Made by a program: the position numbers and the translations under genes. Shown piece after piece: positions 11,350 to 21,554 of a DNA stretch of 64,000 nucleotides. The notes below the pieces were generated by a model. That model was not told the origin of the DNA. It made no database searches and saw only the letters and a program-made list of their open reading frames with translations. Source of the DNA: Platanthera guangdongensis (lineage: Eukaryota; Streptophyta; Magnoliopsida; Asparagales; Orchidaceae); the NCBI GenBank assembly GCA_039583875.1, contig CM077166.1, positions 88,968,564 through 89,032,563 on the forward strand, in the 5' to 3' direction. Each line of letters opens with the position of its first letter. The first letter of the stretch is position 1.

Positions 11350-12689
11350 TTATTCTTCGTCACTAATTCGTTCAGCAGTAGGAGAGGCAATCACCTTTGG
11401 CTCTTCCCTTGTGGTGGGCTCGTGAATTACCTTGCCGCTCCGAAGGGAAATCGCTTTCGCGTGCTCCCTTGTGTTTGGCTCAGTATTTGAGGGAAGAGTC
11501 CCAGGTGGCCTCTCGGAAAACATCTTTGCTAATTGACCGACCGTATTCTCTAAATTTTTCATTGAGCCTGTTAGATTTCTTATGGTGACTTAATTGGTGC
11601 TTATGTATCTTGAAAGCATTTCCTCCAAGGAGGAAGTTTTTTGAAAATGTTGATTTTGTTGTGGTGGTGGTGGTGGAGTGAAATCGTGCGGTGGACGTAC
11701 GACATTCGCGAGATTACTCCAAGAAAACTTTGGATGGTTACGCCATCCATGGTGATATGAGTTTGAAGAAGAATTAAAACCAGGCGGAGCAGAAAAATTA
11801 GAAAAAGTAGAAAAGTTTGAAGCATTATTTTGAGCAGGCCTGGGTATGTTCCCCAGATAATTCACCTACTCGGCAGCAGCAACATTTTCATTTTCATATA
11901 CCTGAGGGCGGAGGCAGTAGTCATCTCCGAAATCTTCTTGTTCAGCATCTCCACTTGCAGTGCTAGTTGCAATATAGAGTCAACTTCGTAGATACCTATA
12001 GGTTTATTTGGGCGAGTCCTAGACGAGTTCCACTGGTAGGTGTTCATCGCCATGTCCTTGATAAGCTCAAGAGTGGCTTCTGGAGTTTTGCAGTCCAAAG
12101 AACAAGCGGAAGCGGCATCTATAATTTGCTTAGTCTCTTGATTTAGCCCATTATAAAATTTCTTAACTTGTAACCATACAGGCAGAGCATGATGAGGGCA
12201 TCTTCTCAAAAGTTCCTTGAACCTCTCCCAAGTGTCATAGAGGGTCTCAGAAGCAATTTGAGAGTAAGAAGTTATAAAATTTCTTAATTTAGCAGTTTTA
12301 GCGGGAGGGAAATATCTAGCAAGAAATTTATCAACTAAAATGTTCCAAGTAGAGATTCATACTTTTGGAAGAGAATTCAACCACTGTTTGGCTTTTGTCC
12401 TTAAAGAGAAGGGGAAGAGTCTTAGCCTAATAGAATCGTATGAGACACCATTTATTTTGAATGTGTCATAGATCTCAAGAAAACTGGCAATATGTAAGTT
12501 CGGATCTTCATCTTGTAATACGTCGAACTGTACATATTGCTGCACCATTTGTATGATGCTAGGATTAAGCTCGAATTTATTGTTCGCAATTGCAGGTCGA
12601 ACAATACTTATTTTTGTACCCTCCAGGTTGGGTCGTGCATAATCGGACATGGTCCTTTGCTGAGCCATTCCTGGGTTAGGATCTCCCAT
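11350..12689 (-). pseudogene. Gag remnant, Athila
   Basis: It starts at MGDPNPGMAQQRTM (12689), the usual Athila gag opening. The capsid-type region follows (DPNLHIASFLEIYDTFKINGV near 12510-12448, then FPFSLRTKAKQWLNSLP near 12405-12360, the Retrotrans_gag core). A frameshift near 12350 leads to the second half (YDTWERFKELLRRCPHHALP near 12250-12190, DAASACSLDCKTPEATLELI near 12122-12063). A proline- and glutamine-rich segment (11865-11590) and a C-terminal part with SLRSGKVI near 11450 complete it. Stops at 11862 and 11587 and the frameshift make it non-functional. Confidence 0.85.
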
Positions 12690-12979
12690 TTCAGAATTAA
12701 AATTACAATCACCGTCGGAATCCTCAACCGCTGTATCAGAAATGGAATCCCCGAATCGAAGTTATCTCCGAAAGGAGCATTCGATTTCTGGGTCCAAATC
12801 AACAAGTAGCGACGGGTTCGTGCGGGTCATGCACTAAAAAAATTGAAGGAGAATGGAGGGAAGAAAATAAAAGAACGAAAATAGAAACGTGAAGAGGAAA
12901 ATAGAGAAAGGTAAAATTTTTTTGATTTTTTTTTGCAAAAGTATAGTGAAAGAGCTTTCCTAATATTGACGAAAAAACT
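12690..12979 (-). other. Athila untranslated leader
   Basis: Lies between the primer-binding site and the gag start. A short open frame at 12805-12608 overlaps it without family resemblance. Nothing else is recognised here. Confidence 0.5.
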
Positions 12980-12997
12980 TTCCCGGCAACGGCGCCA
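12980..12997 (-). other. Primer-binding site, tRNA-Asp type (Athila)
   Basis: On the minus strand TGGCGCCGTTGCCGGGAA follows the 5' LTR after six bases. It is complementary to the 3' end of plant tRNA-Asp with one mismatch, the primer known for Athila. Confidence 0.9.
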
Positions 12998-13003
12998 AAA
13001 ACT

Positions 13004-14670
13004 TGATGGGCTAAAACCCGAACAGGCAAGTGTACATGTCGAATTGTAGTATCAAGGTCATATTTAAACACGGGGTCGTCAAGTACTGCTACTCACGCTT
13101 GAACTATTATCCTACCGAAAGATTGTTGGGTTTTGAGAATTTTTAAAATTAAACTGAAACGAAATTAAAACGAAGCTATGGATTAAAAGATAGCACTTGA
13201 TCTATGATTCACCATGAAAAGAGATAGGAAAAATAAAAAAATAATTTTATAATTGCGAATTAAACTCGATCGTGACGGATCCGAAAATAAGACAAAATCT
13301 CGCTAGAGCATTAAGTCTCCTAAGTTATAGACGCTTTGATCGAAATCTCTTTACAAATCAAAGAGGCCTAAAGTTGCATTATCGATGCGATCCACAGAGG
13401 CCTACCACCGTATACCGGAAATACGGAGTCGGCACAAAATAAATCAAAGAAGGATCGAGAAAAATTTAGCAAAAATAAAATTACAAAGTAAAAAGAATTC
13501 TCATCTCAAATCATGGATCCTCATGATCAAATGCTAAAAGAAGATTAACTACTCATGGTGGAGGAAGAAAACAAAATAAGATGAAGAGAAAACATTTTCA
13601 TTGCTTGCAAAAAGAAAGAGGATTACACAATAATAAAAAAAACAAGACTATATTAAAGTACTAAAACAAAAAATTACAATAATGGAAAAACTACAACAAC
13701 AAGTAAAATAAAAACAACTCACAAACACTCTCAAAACTTCAACTCAACACTCAAATTCTAACTTGGATTCTAAATTTTCTTCTCTTCGGTTTTTTTTTCG
13801 TGCTTGAGGGATGGGGTCTTTATATAGGAGAGGGAGAAGTTACTAGAATGAAATAAAGATGAGGGGACAAGGGGGGTGGCCAGCCATGTGCTTAGAGAGG
13901 GGGAATGCATTTCATTTAGTGAGGGGGAAGAAAGGGAGGTGTGTTCAATGCATTGGTGGCAAGGTGCATGCATGGAGAAATTAATAAGAGAGAGAGAGGA
14001 GGGGAAAGGTGTGGCCGGCCAACACATGAAGGGAGAAAAATAAAAAAGGGGAAAGGGAGGGAATGGCTGGCCAAGCATTTAATGAAGAGCCATGCAAGGT
14101 GGCTGGATACATGCATTTTTGGATTACACTTTGGAGGGGGGCCGGGCCGCTGCATTGAAAGTGGCTGCTAGGTGGGCTTTGTTGTAGGCTCGGGTAGGGT
14201 CTAGAGGGGCTGCATGGTTGCTTGGGCTGCTCAATTGAAGTAAAGGGCTGTTGCACTTGGAAGGGGTCGATCTGCACCAATGAAGAAGGGCTGCATCAAG
14301 GAGGGCCGGCCATGCACTTCAAGTGCTCGGGTTGCATGTTGGAGGGCTGGTCTTGTGTTTGGGCTGCACCATGTGGGCTCCAACCTATAGAAATAAAATA
14401 AAATAGAGCATTAAGTTATGTTATATAGCAAAACAAATATATAAAATGAAACAAACAATAAGATACAAACAAAACATAATAGAAAATTTTGTAATTAAAC
14501 TTAATAGGATGCATAATAGGATGCGTACAAAACATAAAATGAGGAATTAAAACACAACATCAAAATAGAAATTAGAACCTAACAAACATAAAATACCTAA
14601 AAAATATAATTAATCATAGGGATATCTATGCTAAACTAACCCAAAAACCGATGGCTAAAACTAGTCATCA
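13004..14670 (-). repeat. 5' LTR of Athila (1667 bp)
   Basis: Direct repeat of 3765-5564 with the same ends. It lacks about 135 bp present in the other LTR; the gap lies around 13390-13400, where GCGATCCACAG joins directly to GGCCTACCACCG. The TATA-like box CTATATAAAG is at 13818-13827 (minus). Confidence 0.95.
13818..13827 (-). promoter_or_regulatory. TATA-like box in Athila 5' LTR
   Basis: CTATATAAAG on the minus strand, about 820 bases before the LTR end, in the position from which the genomic RNA would start. Confidence 0.6.
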
Positions 14671-14675
14671 GCGAA
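14671..14675. repeat. Target-site duplication GCGAA, right copy (Athila)
   Basis: Exact repeat of 3760-3764; element A integrase resumes here. Confidence 0.95.
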
Positions 14676-15233
14676 CCATTCGGGAGAGGTTGCTAATCGC
14701 TCAGGACTGCAAGTCTAAGTACTATAATGCCAAGAACAGGAACGTGGAGTTCGCTATTGGCGACTGGGTGTACTTGAAGATCAAGCCGTTCAAGGGTGTC
14801 TCGCGGGTGTGGCGCATAAAGTAGCTAAGCCCGAGGTACCTTGGACCGTTTGAGGTTCTGGAACGGATTGGTGAAGCAGCTTATCGTTTGAATCTATCAG
14901 TGGAGCTTAGCGGTCTACATGATGTATTCCATATATCGGTAGTATGGAAGGCAGTTCAAGAGCCTTCGCATGTGATCGCGGTGGATCAAGTGATGGTCGA
15001 CAATGTGTTGACGACGAAGGTCAAGCCCGTACATATTGAGGATTCGGAGGTCAAGCGGCTACGCAATAAAAAGATCAGGATGGTCAAGGTCTGTTGGGAA
15101 AATTGCGGTTGTGAGGAGCTCTCTTGGTAGCGAGAGCAAACCATGCTTGAGGAGTACCGGAGTTGTTTCACTCAGGTACCGTTTAAGTTTTATTTTTCTT
15201 TCCTTTATGTAATTTCAAGGACAAAATTCTTTT
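14671..15233 (+). pseudogene. Integrase C-terminus and chromodomain, element A (resumed)
   Basis: Continues the integrase interrupted at 3764. It carries the GPY/F module ([20 protein letters not shown] near 14825-14886) and then VFHISV and a chromodomain-like tail (VKPVHIEDSE, LRNKKIRMVKVCWE near 15020-15108). Such chromodomains are thought to steer chromovirus integration to particular chromatin. Stops occur near 14821 (TAG, where B reads Lys) and 15128. The collinear region of B (20279-20030) matches throughout. Confidence 0.85.
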
Positions 15234-15247
15234 AAGAGGGAGAGAGT
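15234..15247 (+). other. Polypurine tract of element A
   Basis: AAGAGGGAGAGAGT immediately before the LTR start TGTAATGCCCCG. Confidence 0.8.
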
Positions 15248-17405
15248 TGTAATGCCCCGAAACTCAAAAGAGCGGCGGGAGGCATTTTGGGCCACATTTA
15301 GAACCTGGCAGGGGGCACACTGCCTGGGACACGGGCGTGTCCTAGGGCGTGTCGTGTTTGGGTGGACGATTTGGCCGAGAGGTCGATGAATTTCGGAGTC
15401 GACGATCGTTGAGCAACGAACACGGCCTGAGACACGGGCGTGTCTCAGGGCATGTCGAGCTCGTGTCGACCATCTGCCAGGAAGTAATGTCGAGATACAA
15501 AACACGGCCTAGGACACAGGAGTTTCCATGGCCGTGTCGGGTGGTCAACGAACTGTGCTCGACGAAGTGTCGAGACTGTGAACATAGCCTGGAGCCCAGG
15601 CATGTTCGGGTTTGACACAAGCATGTCAAAGAGGACACGGGCATGTCCAAGACCCGTGTGAGTCTCGTGTTGGTGTTGGTCCAATGTTGACGGAGGAACA
15701 CGCCCAGGAACACGGGCGTGTACTAGCTGATACGATCGTGTCAGGTCGTACACGGGCATGTCAGGTGCCCGTGTGTTTATCGAAATGCGTCAATTTCAAC
15801 GTAAAATGGGGGACACGGCCCTGGATACGGGCATGTCGCAGGCCGTGTTCGGCCCAGGTTTTACATTTCAGCTCCGGATCGTGGCCGTTCGTTTCCTTAT
15901 TATGGGATCTGATAGCTGGGGGTTTTTCCTACTGGGATATACCTGGGATTGGGTCTTTGAAACCCCCATTTCACTTGACTGGTTCTCTTTCTAAGTCTAG
16001 AGAGAGGGGAGAGCAAAGGAGGAAGAAGAAGCCTAGATCCGGTCACTAGCGGAGCTTCGGAGCTCCAAATCACGAGCCGACTTCGGATCTACGGAGGCAA
16101 GGAGATTGCAGTGCTCTTCATACGCGTAGATTTCCATGGTGCTAAGGAAGAATGCTAGGGTAACGATTCTCTACTTGAGCATGTGAAGCTCTTCTTTTCC
16201 CTTGCATAGGAAGCCCGCTCTCGCGAGTTTGCGGTGAGTTGAGGCGTTCCTTCGTGTAGACATGAATAGTCCCCATTGTGTACATGTAGAGTTCGTAATC
16301 GAGAACGGATATAGGCATGATGTGTGAAGCCTACCCATACAAGTTGGTCTGGATCGGTGATGTTGCATTGCATGAATGGCCGGAGAAGGCTCCACGCGAA
16401 TGTTTGTTTTTCGGGTTTTCTACGCGGTAGATTGCAATAGGGAGCCTTGGGGATTAACTCCATGGTGCACACGGAAAACTGGGCAGATGCGTGATTCTGC
16501 CAACATGGTGTCCTGGGAACCAACCTAAACATAACTGGGTTATGTGATATGTGTAGGAGATACGGGACTCGGGGAAGCTTGACCCGCGCAGACGACTTAA
16601 TTGACGTTGCGGTATGAGCAACGAGTCAGGCAGAACCGTGTCCGATCTATGTGGTTCGGTTAGAGAGACCTAAGGTACGTGGTACTCGCCGTTGGCATAG
16701 ATGGAGGGTCTTAGGCAGTGGCCAGAAAGACCAAATGCTCACGAGATATTGCCGTCCAAGGGGCGGGGTGAGTCGACTGACTTAGACCGTGATCAATGAG
16801 AATGTGCGCTGAGAGAACGGGGGGTGTGGCCATGCGTGCCTGCACCTGTGATGTAGTGTTATTACTCTACTTCTTGATTATGCTAATAAAGTGCAGGGAA
16901 GGAGCATCGCCGCCCCAAGTTCGGGGGCGGGATCATTATAATTTGGTCAGCATAGCTGACCGTTGGTTTTGTTTGCCACCGTACGGTGGAATGTTGCTTG
17001 CAGGTGCTGCGGAGCTGAGCGGTAAATAGCTAGCTAAAGCCCAAGTTGCTGAGCTGGCCCTCGAAGGCCTAATTTTGTGTGTTTTCTTTTATTCATGTAT
17101 GGCCGGCGTGCGTGCCGAGGTTTGAAAAACATGTAATTTGAGGAAAACAATTGTAAGGCCTTAAGGCCAGTACTTGTGTATTTGTACTTCATTCCTTTTG
17201 GTTCTGTTTATTGGACATCCATGCTAGTGTTGGGTTCTTGTTATTGCAACTAATATAATTGCTTCCGCTAGATTGACTGTGTGTAGGATGTTGGATTTGT
17301 TGGATGGTTTCCATTGAGTAACCGCCCGGACTATCTGTGGTATATGGCATCGGGCCCCGGACGGACCTTCTGCTATATGCTATGTGACAGATAGGGGGTG
17401 TTACA
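15248..17405 (+). repeat. 3' LTR of Tekay element A (2158 bp)
   Basis: Runs from TGTAATGCCCCG to GGGGGTGTTACA and is homologous to the two LTRs of B in the opposite orientation. In order: an array of dyad motifs (15300-15860), a TATA-like GATATACC near 15935, purine-rich leader, an AATAAA near 16884 and a conserved end. The 5' LTR is outside the window. It is inserted in the integrase of C; TGTAA follows at 17406-17410 but its partner is not visible. Confidence 0.9.
15300..15860 (+). repeat. U3 dyad array, A LTR (GACACGGGCGTGTC type)
   Basis: Many variants of the near-palindrome GGACACGGGCGTGTCC with spacings of about 30-90 bases, mixed with TCGACGATCGTTGAG-type sequence near 15400. More degraded than in the B LTRs, with CpG often changed to TpG or CpA. 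Open frames here (for example 15612-16049) come from the repeats and are not genes. Confidence 0.85.
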
Positions 17406-17709
17406 TGTAAGAATCTGCAAGTAATGTGCATGCAACTTCAATTAAGATTCTATTCTTCCTTTCAGCTACCCCATTTTGTTGAGGAGTTCTAGGAGCTGAG
17501 AAGCAATGCCTGATACCTTCCTTCTTACAGAACTCATGCATAAGAAGAGTCTCAAACTCAGTACCATGATCACATCTGATCAATGCAACTTGAGTACAGT
17601 ACTCAATTTGTATGGTCTTGAGATAATTTGTAAGAACCTTGAATGTATCTGACTTAGATTTCAGAAAGAACACTCAAGTGAATCTTGAGAAGTCATCTAC
17701 TATAATTAG
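17406..17709 (-). pseudogene. Integrase core fragment of SIRE-type Copia C
   Basis: Encodes FFLKSKSDTFKVLTNYLK, then RCDHGTEFET (second catalytic Asp) and [19 protein letters not shown] (catalytic Glu), the DD35E core of Copia integrase. It is the continuation of the integrase at 27158-27225: B was inserted within the VIVDD stretch, and dropping one five-base duplication brings both halves into the same frame. The left side is cut at 17405 by A; the rest of C lies beyond A, outside the window. Confidence 0.9.
17705..17709. repeat. Target-site duplication ATTAG, left copy (B)
   Basis: Pairs with ACTAG at 27158-27162, one mismatch. Confidence 0.75.
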
Positions 17710-19986
17710 TGTAACACCCCCTATCCGTCGCATATATATACCAGTAGGTCCGGCCGGGGCCCGACGCCATAAACCACATACAGACTGGGTGGTTACGTAT
17801 GGAAACCATCCAACCAATCTCAACTTCCTACACAGAGCATTCTAGCGGAAGCAGTTTAGAAGAGTTGTAAACAAGAACCCAGCAACAAGCATGAATGTCC
17901 ACTAATAAGAAAATTGGAATGTTATTACAAATACTCAAAACAAGCCTTAAGGCCTTACAAAAGTTTCACTTGACTGTTACATGATTTACAAACCATGGCA
18001 CGCAGGCCGGTCATACATGAATAAAGCAATAAACATTTCCATTCGGGCCTTCGAGGGCCGGCTTCGCAAAAAGGGCTTTAGCCCGCTATTGACCGCTTGG
18101 TCCGGCTGCACCTGCAAACAACAAACCACCGCACGGTGGCAAAACAAGGCAACGGTCAGCAATGCTGACCAAATTATAACGATCCCGCCCCCAACTCGGG
18201 GCGGCGATGCTCCTTCCCTGCATTTTATTAGCATAAGCGAGCAATAAATACATAGCCATTTCATCACAGACGTTGGCTCGCACGGCCACACGCCCCGTGC
18301 TCTCAGGGCACATTCTTGGTGATCGCAGTCTAAGCCGCTAACACACCACCATCTCTAGGACAGCAATAACTCGTGAGCTAAATGGTCTTTTATGCAAACG
18401 TTACGATACTTTATTGTCATCAACAGCCCATGTCACGACACTTCAATGTCATCGACAGAAAGACTCGACCTTTATGCCCTCGGCATAACGCAGGAACAGT
18501 TCCTACTCAACCCGTTGCTCACTTGCCACGACACTTAAATATCATCGGCACGGGTTAAGCTTCCCCGAAGCCCGTGAATCGAATGTACGATGTTACATAA
18601 CCCAGTTATGTACTAATTGACACCTAGGCCCATAAGTTGGCAAGATCTCGTATCCGCCCAGTTTTTCGGGTGCACCTTTGGGTTAATCCCCGAGGCTCCC
18701 TGCTGCAATCTACCGCGTAGAAAACCCGAAAAACACCCAATAGCGCGGAGTCTTCTCCGGCCTTATGCAATGCAACATCACCGATCCGGACTAACATGTC
18801 CGGGTAGGCTTCAACCAAAATGCCTATGTCCGTTCTCGCATACGGACTCTAAAAAACGGGGACTTTACATATCTACCCGAAGGAACGCCTCCAACTCTCC
18901 GTAAACTCGCGAGAGCGGGCTTCCTATGCTTAAGAAAGAGAGCTAATAGTGCTCAAGATGAGGATCGTTACCCTTGGGTTCCTCTTTGGCGCCATCGAAA
19001 AGTAATCGGATAGAAATCACCGCACTTGCGTTGCCTCCGTGGATCCGGAGTCGGCTTGCGATTCGGAGCTCCGAAGCTCCTCCAATGGCGGATCTAGCTC
19101 CTCTTCCTCCAATGGCTTTTCCCCTTTCTCCAAGGATTTGGAGAGATGAAAAGGTAAGAAAGAATGGATTTTTCTAAGTCAAACCCGGGTATATCCTCTC
19201 AGGAACCATCCCCAGCCGTTGGATCTCAACCTAAGAAAATGAACGGCTTTGATTCGGGGCTGAAATGCCCAATCTGGACCGAACACGGCCTGACACACGC
19301 CCGTGTCCAGGGCCGTGTGCCGCATTCACCGTCAAAATCGAATCTCCTGGACCCTCACACGGGTATCGAACACGCCCGTGTTCGAGCTGACACGCCCGTG
19401 TTCCAGCTGACACGGCCGTGTAGCCGGCCGTGTACCCCATGATTTTCCCCCGTTTTCAACCCGAGCACTGCACGGGTCCTAGGACACGCCCGTGTCCTTG
19501 CCCGTGTCACATTGACACGCCTGGACCCCAGGCCGTGTACATGGGACATTTCATCGAGTGGAGAATGACGACTGGATGACACGGCCTTGGACACGCCCGT
19601 GTCCTAGGCCGTGTGCCTTGTCTCGACGATCGTCGAGTGAATCTCGACGACTCCCCGGGACGATCGTCGACACGGGTCGACACGCCCTACGACACGCCCG
19701 TGTCGCGGGCCGTGTGCTCATTCTCGACGAATCGTCGAGTATATCTCGACGATTTCACGGCTAAGTGTCGACACGGGTCGACACGCCCTGCGACACGCCC
19801 GTGTCGCAGGCCGTGTGCCCATTCTCGACGAATCGTCGAGTATAACTCGATGACTTCGCGACTAAGTGTCGACACACGCTTGACATGCCCTGGGACACGC
19901 CCGTGTCCCAGGCCGTGTGCCTTCTGCCAGAACCCAAACTGGCCCAAAACATCCCCCTTTGCTCCTTTGAGTTTCGGGGCGTTACA
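17710..19986 (-). repeat. 3' LTR of element B (2277 bp)
   Basis: In element orientation it starts TGTAACGCCCCG at 19986 and ends GGGGGTGTTACA at 17710. U3 has the dyad array (19925-19260), then a TATA-like GATATACC near 19195. A sequence AATAAAATGCAGGG (minus, near 18230) is a candidate polyadenylation signal. The first and last seven bases form a terminal inverted repeat. Confidence 0.95.
19260..19925 (-). repeat. U3 dyad array, B 3' LTR
   Basis: Two interleaved motifs: GACACGCCCGTGTC-type near-palindromes, and TCGACGATCGTCGA or TCGACGAATCGTCGAG. A block of about 100 bases containing both is repeated at roughly 19620, 19720 and 19830. The array is upstream of the TATA-like site, in the U3 enhancer position. 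Confidence 0.9.
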
Positions 19987-20000
19987 ACTCTACCCCTCTT
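19987..20000 (-). other. Polypurine tract of element B
   Basis: AAGAGGGGTAGAGT on the minus strand, abutting the 3' LTR start TGTAACGCC. Confidence 0.8.
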
Positions 20001-20279
20001 AAAAGAATTTCGCCCGCGAAATTTCATAAAGGGAAAAACATGTACAAAAACAAAATTTGTACCTGAGCGGAACAACTCCGGATATTCATCAAGCATCGTC
20101 TGCTCTCGCTCCCAAGAGAGCTCCTCACGACCGCAATTGTCCCACCAGACTTTGACCATCCTGATCTCTTTATTACGTAGCCGCTTGCCCTCCGAGTCCT
20201 CAATCCGCACGGGCTTGACCTTTGTCGTTAGCCCACTATTCACCGGCACTTGATCGACCGCGATCACTTGCGTAGGCTC
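20001..20279 (-). pseudogene. Chromodomain tail of element B polyprotein
   Basis: Follows a TAA at 20280 that replaces a Gln codon (A has Gln at this place). Contains VKPVRIEDSEGKRLRNKEIR, then MVKVWWDNCGREELSWE and YPELF, the Tekay-type chromodomain. The frame has no stop before the polypurine tract and stays open through it into the LTR as far as 19761, so the normal terminator of the polyprotein appears lost. Confidence 0.8.
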
Positions 20280-21167
20280 TTACACCGCCTTCCGAAGCAC
20301 CGACATGTGGAATACATCGTGTAAACCACTTAGCTCCACTGAAAGCTTCAACCTATAGGCCGCTTCTCCAACTCGCTCCAGAACCTCGAACGGTCCAAGG
20401 TACCTCGGGCTTAGCTTTTTCAATCGTCGTACCCGCGAGACACCCTTGAACGGTTTGATCTTTAAGTATACATAATCGCCCACAGCGAACTCCACGTTCC
20501 TTTGCTTGGAATTATAGTACTTTGCTTGCCGGTCCTGAGCGATAAGCAACCTCTCCCGAATGATTCTCACCAAAGAAGTAGCATCATCCACTTCCGATCG
20601 CTTATACAACTTTGACTCACCCGTTTCTAACCAAGACAATGGCGTGCGACATTTCCTACCATATAGGGCCTCGAAGGGCGCCATCTGAATACTCGTTTGG
20701 TAGCTATTGTTGTATGCGAACTCCACCAAATAAAGGTGGTCTTCCCATTGCTTTCCGAAATCCAAGATACACATGCAAAGCATGTCTTCCATGGTTCTAT
20801 TGACCCTCTCGGTCTGCCCATCCGTTTGCGGATGGAAGGCTGTGCTAAACTTCAGCTTTGTTCCCAACATTTGCTGCACCAGCCTCCAATCATTGGACGT
20901 GAACCGCCCATCTCGGTCACTCACGATGCTGCGGGGCACACCATGAAGCCGTACTATGTCATCCACATATAGCTTTGCCAGCTTCTCCACCGGATCATCC
21001 TTCCTATGCGGAATAAAATGCGACACCTTCGTTAATCGATCCACGACCACCCAAATGGCGTCGTTCCCCTTTTGCGACCTTGGCAAACCGTGCACAAAGT
21101 CCATAGAGATGTCGTCAAATTTCCACTCCGAAATAGGCAAGGACTTAAGAAATCCTCCCGGCTTTTG
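20280..21167 (-). pseudogene. Integrase core, element B
   Basis: All DD35E landmarks are present: MDFVHGLP (first Asp), SDRDGRF (second Asp) and [16 protein letters not shown] (Glu), followed by [20 protein letters not shown] and the GPY/F module [20 protein letters not shown]. The protein between stops is well preserved, 286 codons without interruption. Integrase would join element cDNA to chromosomal DNA in the nucleus. It is isolated by a TGA at 21168 (Cys codon in A) and by the TAA at 20280. Confidence 0.9.
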
Positions 21168-21554
21168 TCACTCCGCCTTTACCAAGGCGCAGGTTTGGCA
21201 CTTCGCTACGTATAACGCCACATCCTTTTTCAAACCCAGCCACCAAAATAGCTTCTTGACGTCGCGGTACATCTTCGTGCTCCCCGGGTGAATCGAGTAC
21301 TTGGTATGGTGTGCCTCGTACAACAACTCCACCCGTAATTTGCCTACACTTGGGACGCACAAACGACCGTCTTTCCACAGCAATCCATCCTCCACGACGA
21401 ATTGGGAATTTGACCCATCCAGAGCCTCTAACATGAACTGCTTCATATGAGCATCCATATCCAAAGCCTGCCAAATCCGATCAGCCAGGTCATATTGGAC
21501 TTCAGTCCAATTCAGAACTGCTTCAGCACTTGCTTGCTTATCCACACAAACAAT
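21168..21554 (-). pseudogene. RNase H end and integrase zinc finger, element B
   Basis: Between the TAG at 21555 (Glu codon in A) and the TGA at 21168. Shows LLYEAHHTKYSIHPG and CQTCALVKAE, the HHCC zinc finger at the integrase N-terminus, after a connector from RNase H. In frame with both neighbours. Confidence 0.88.

Larger units (their letters stand above)
3765..14670 (-). mobile_element. Athila-type Gypsy retrotransposon, complete but dead
   Basis: A 10.9 kb element inserted in the integrase of A. Left and right LTRs both run TGATGGGCTAAAAC...AACTAGTCATCA and are flanked by perfect GCGAA duplications. All coding similarity is on the minus strand, so the 5' LTR is 13004-14670 and the 3' LTR is 3765-5564. 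The primer-binding site complements the 3' end of tRNA-Asp, and the RT reads like the Athila lineage (VVPKKGG, FMDDFSVFG). Gag, protease, RT/RNase H and integrase occur in the usual order, all broken. About 2 kb between integrase and the 3' LTR has no coding frame, where many Athilas carry an env-like ORF. Confidence 0.95.

Noticed and set aside
15215..16049. Overlapping open frames on both strands in the A LTR
   Set aside because: They translate the GACACGGGCGTGTC repeats (Cys/Arg/Pro-rich in every frame); the same pattern recurs in both B LTRs.
19164..20002. Arg/Pro-rich ORFs in the B 3' LTR, repeated at 26335-27158
   Set aside because: Shadows of the dyad array; no codon bias or family resemblance, and present in duplicate because they are in LTRs.
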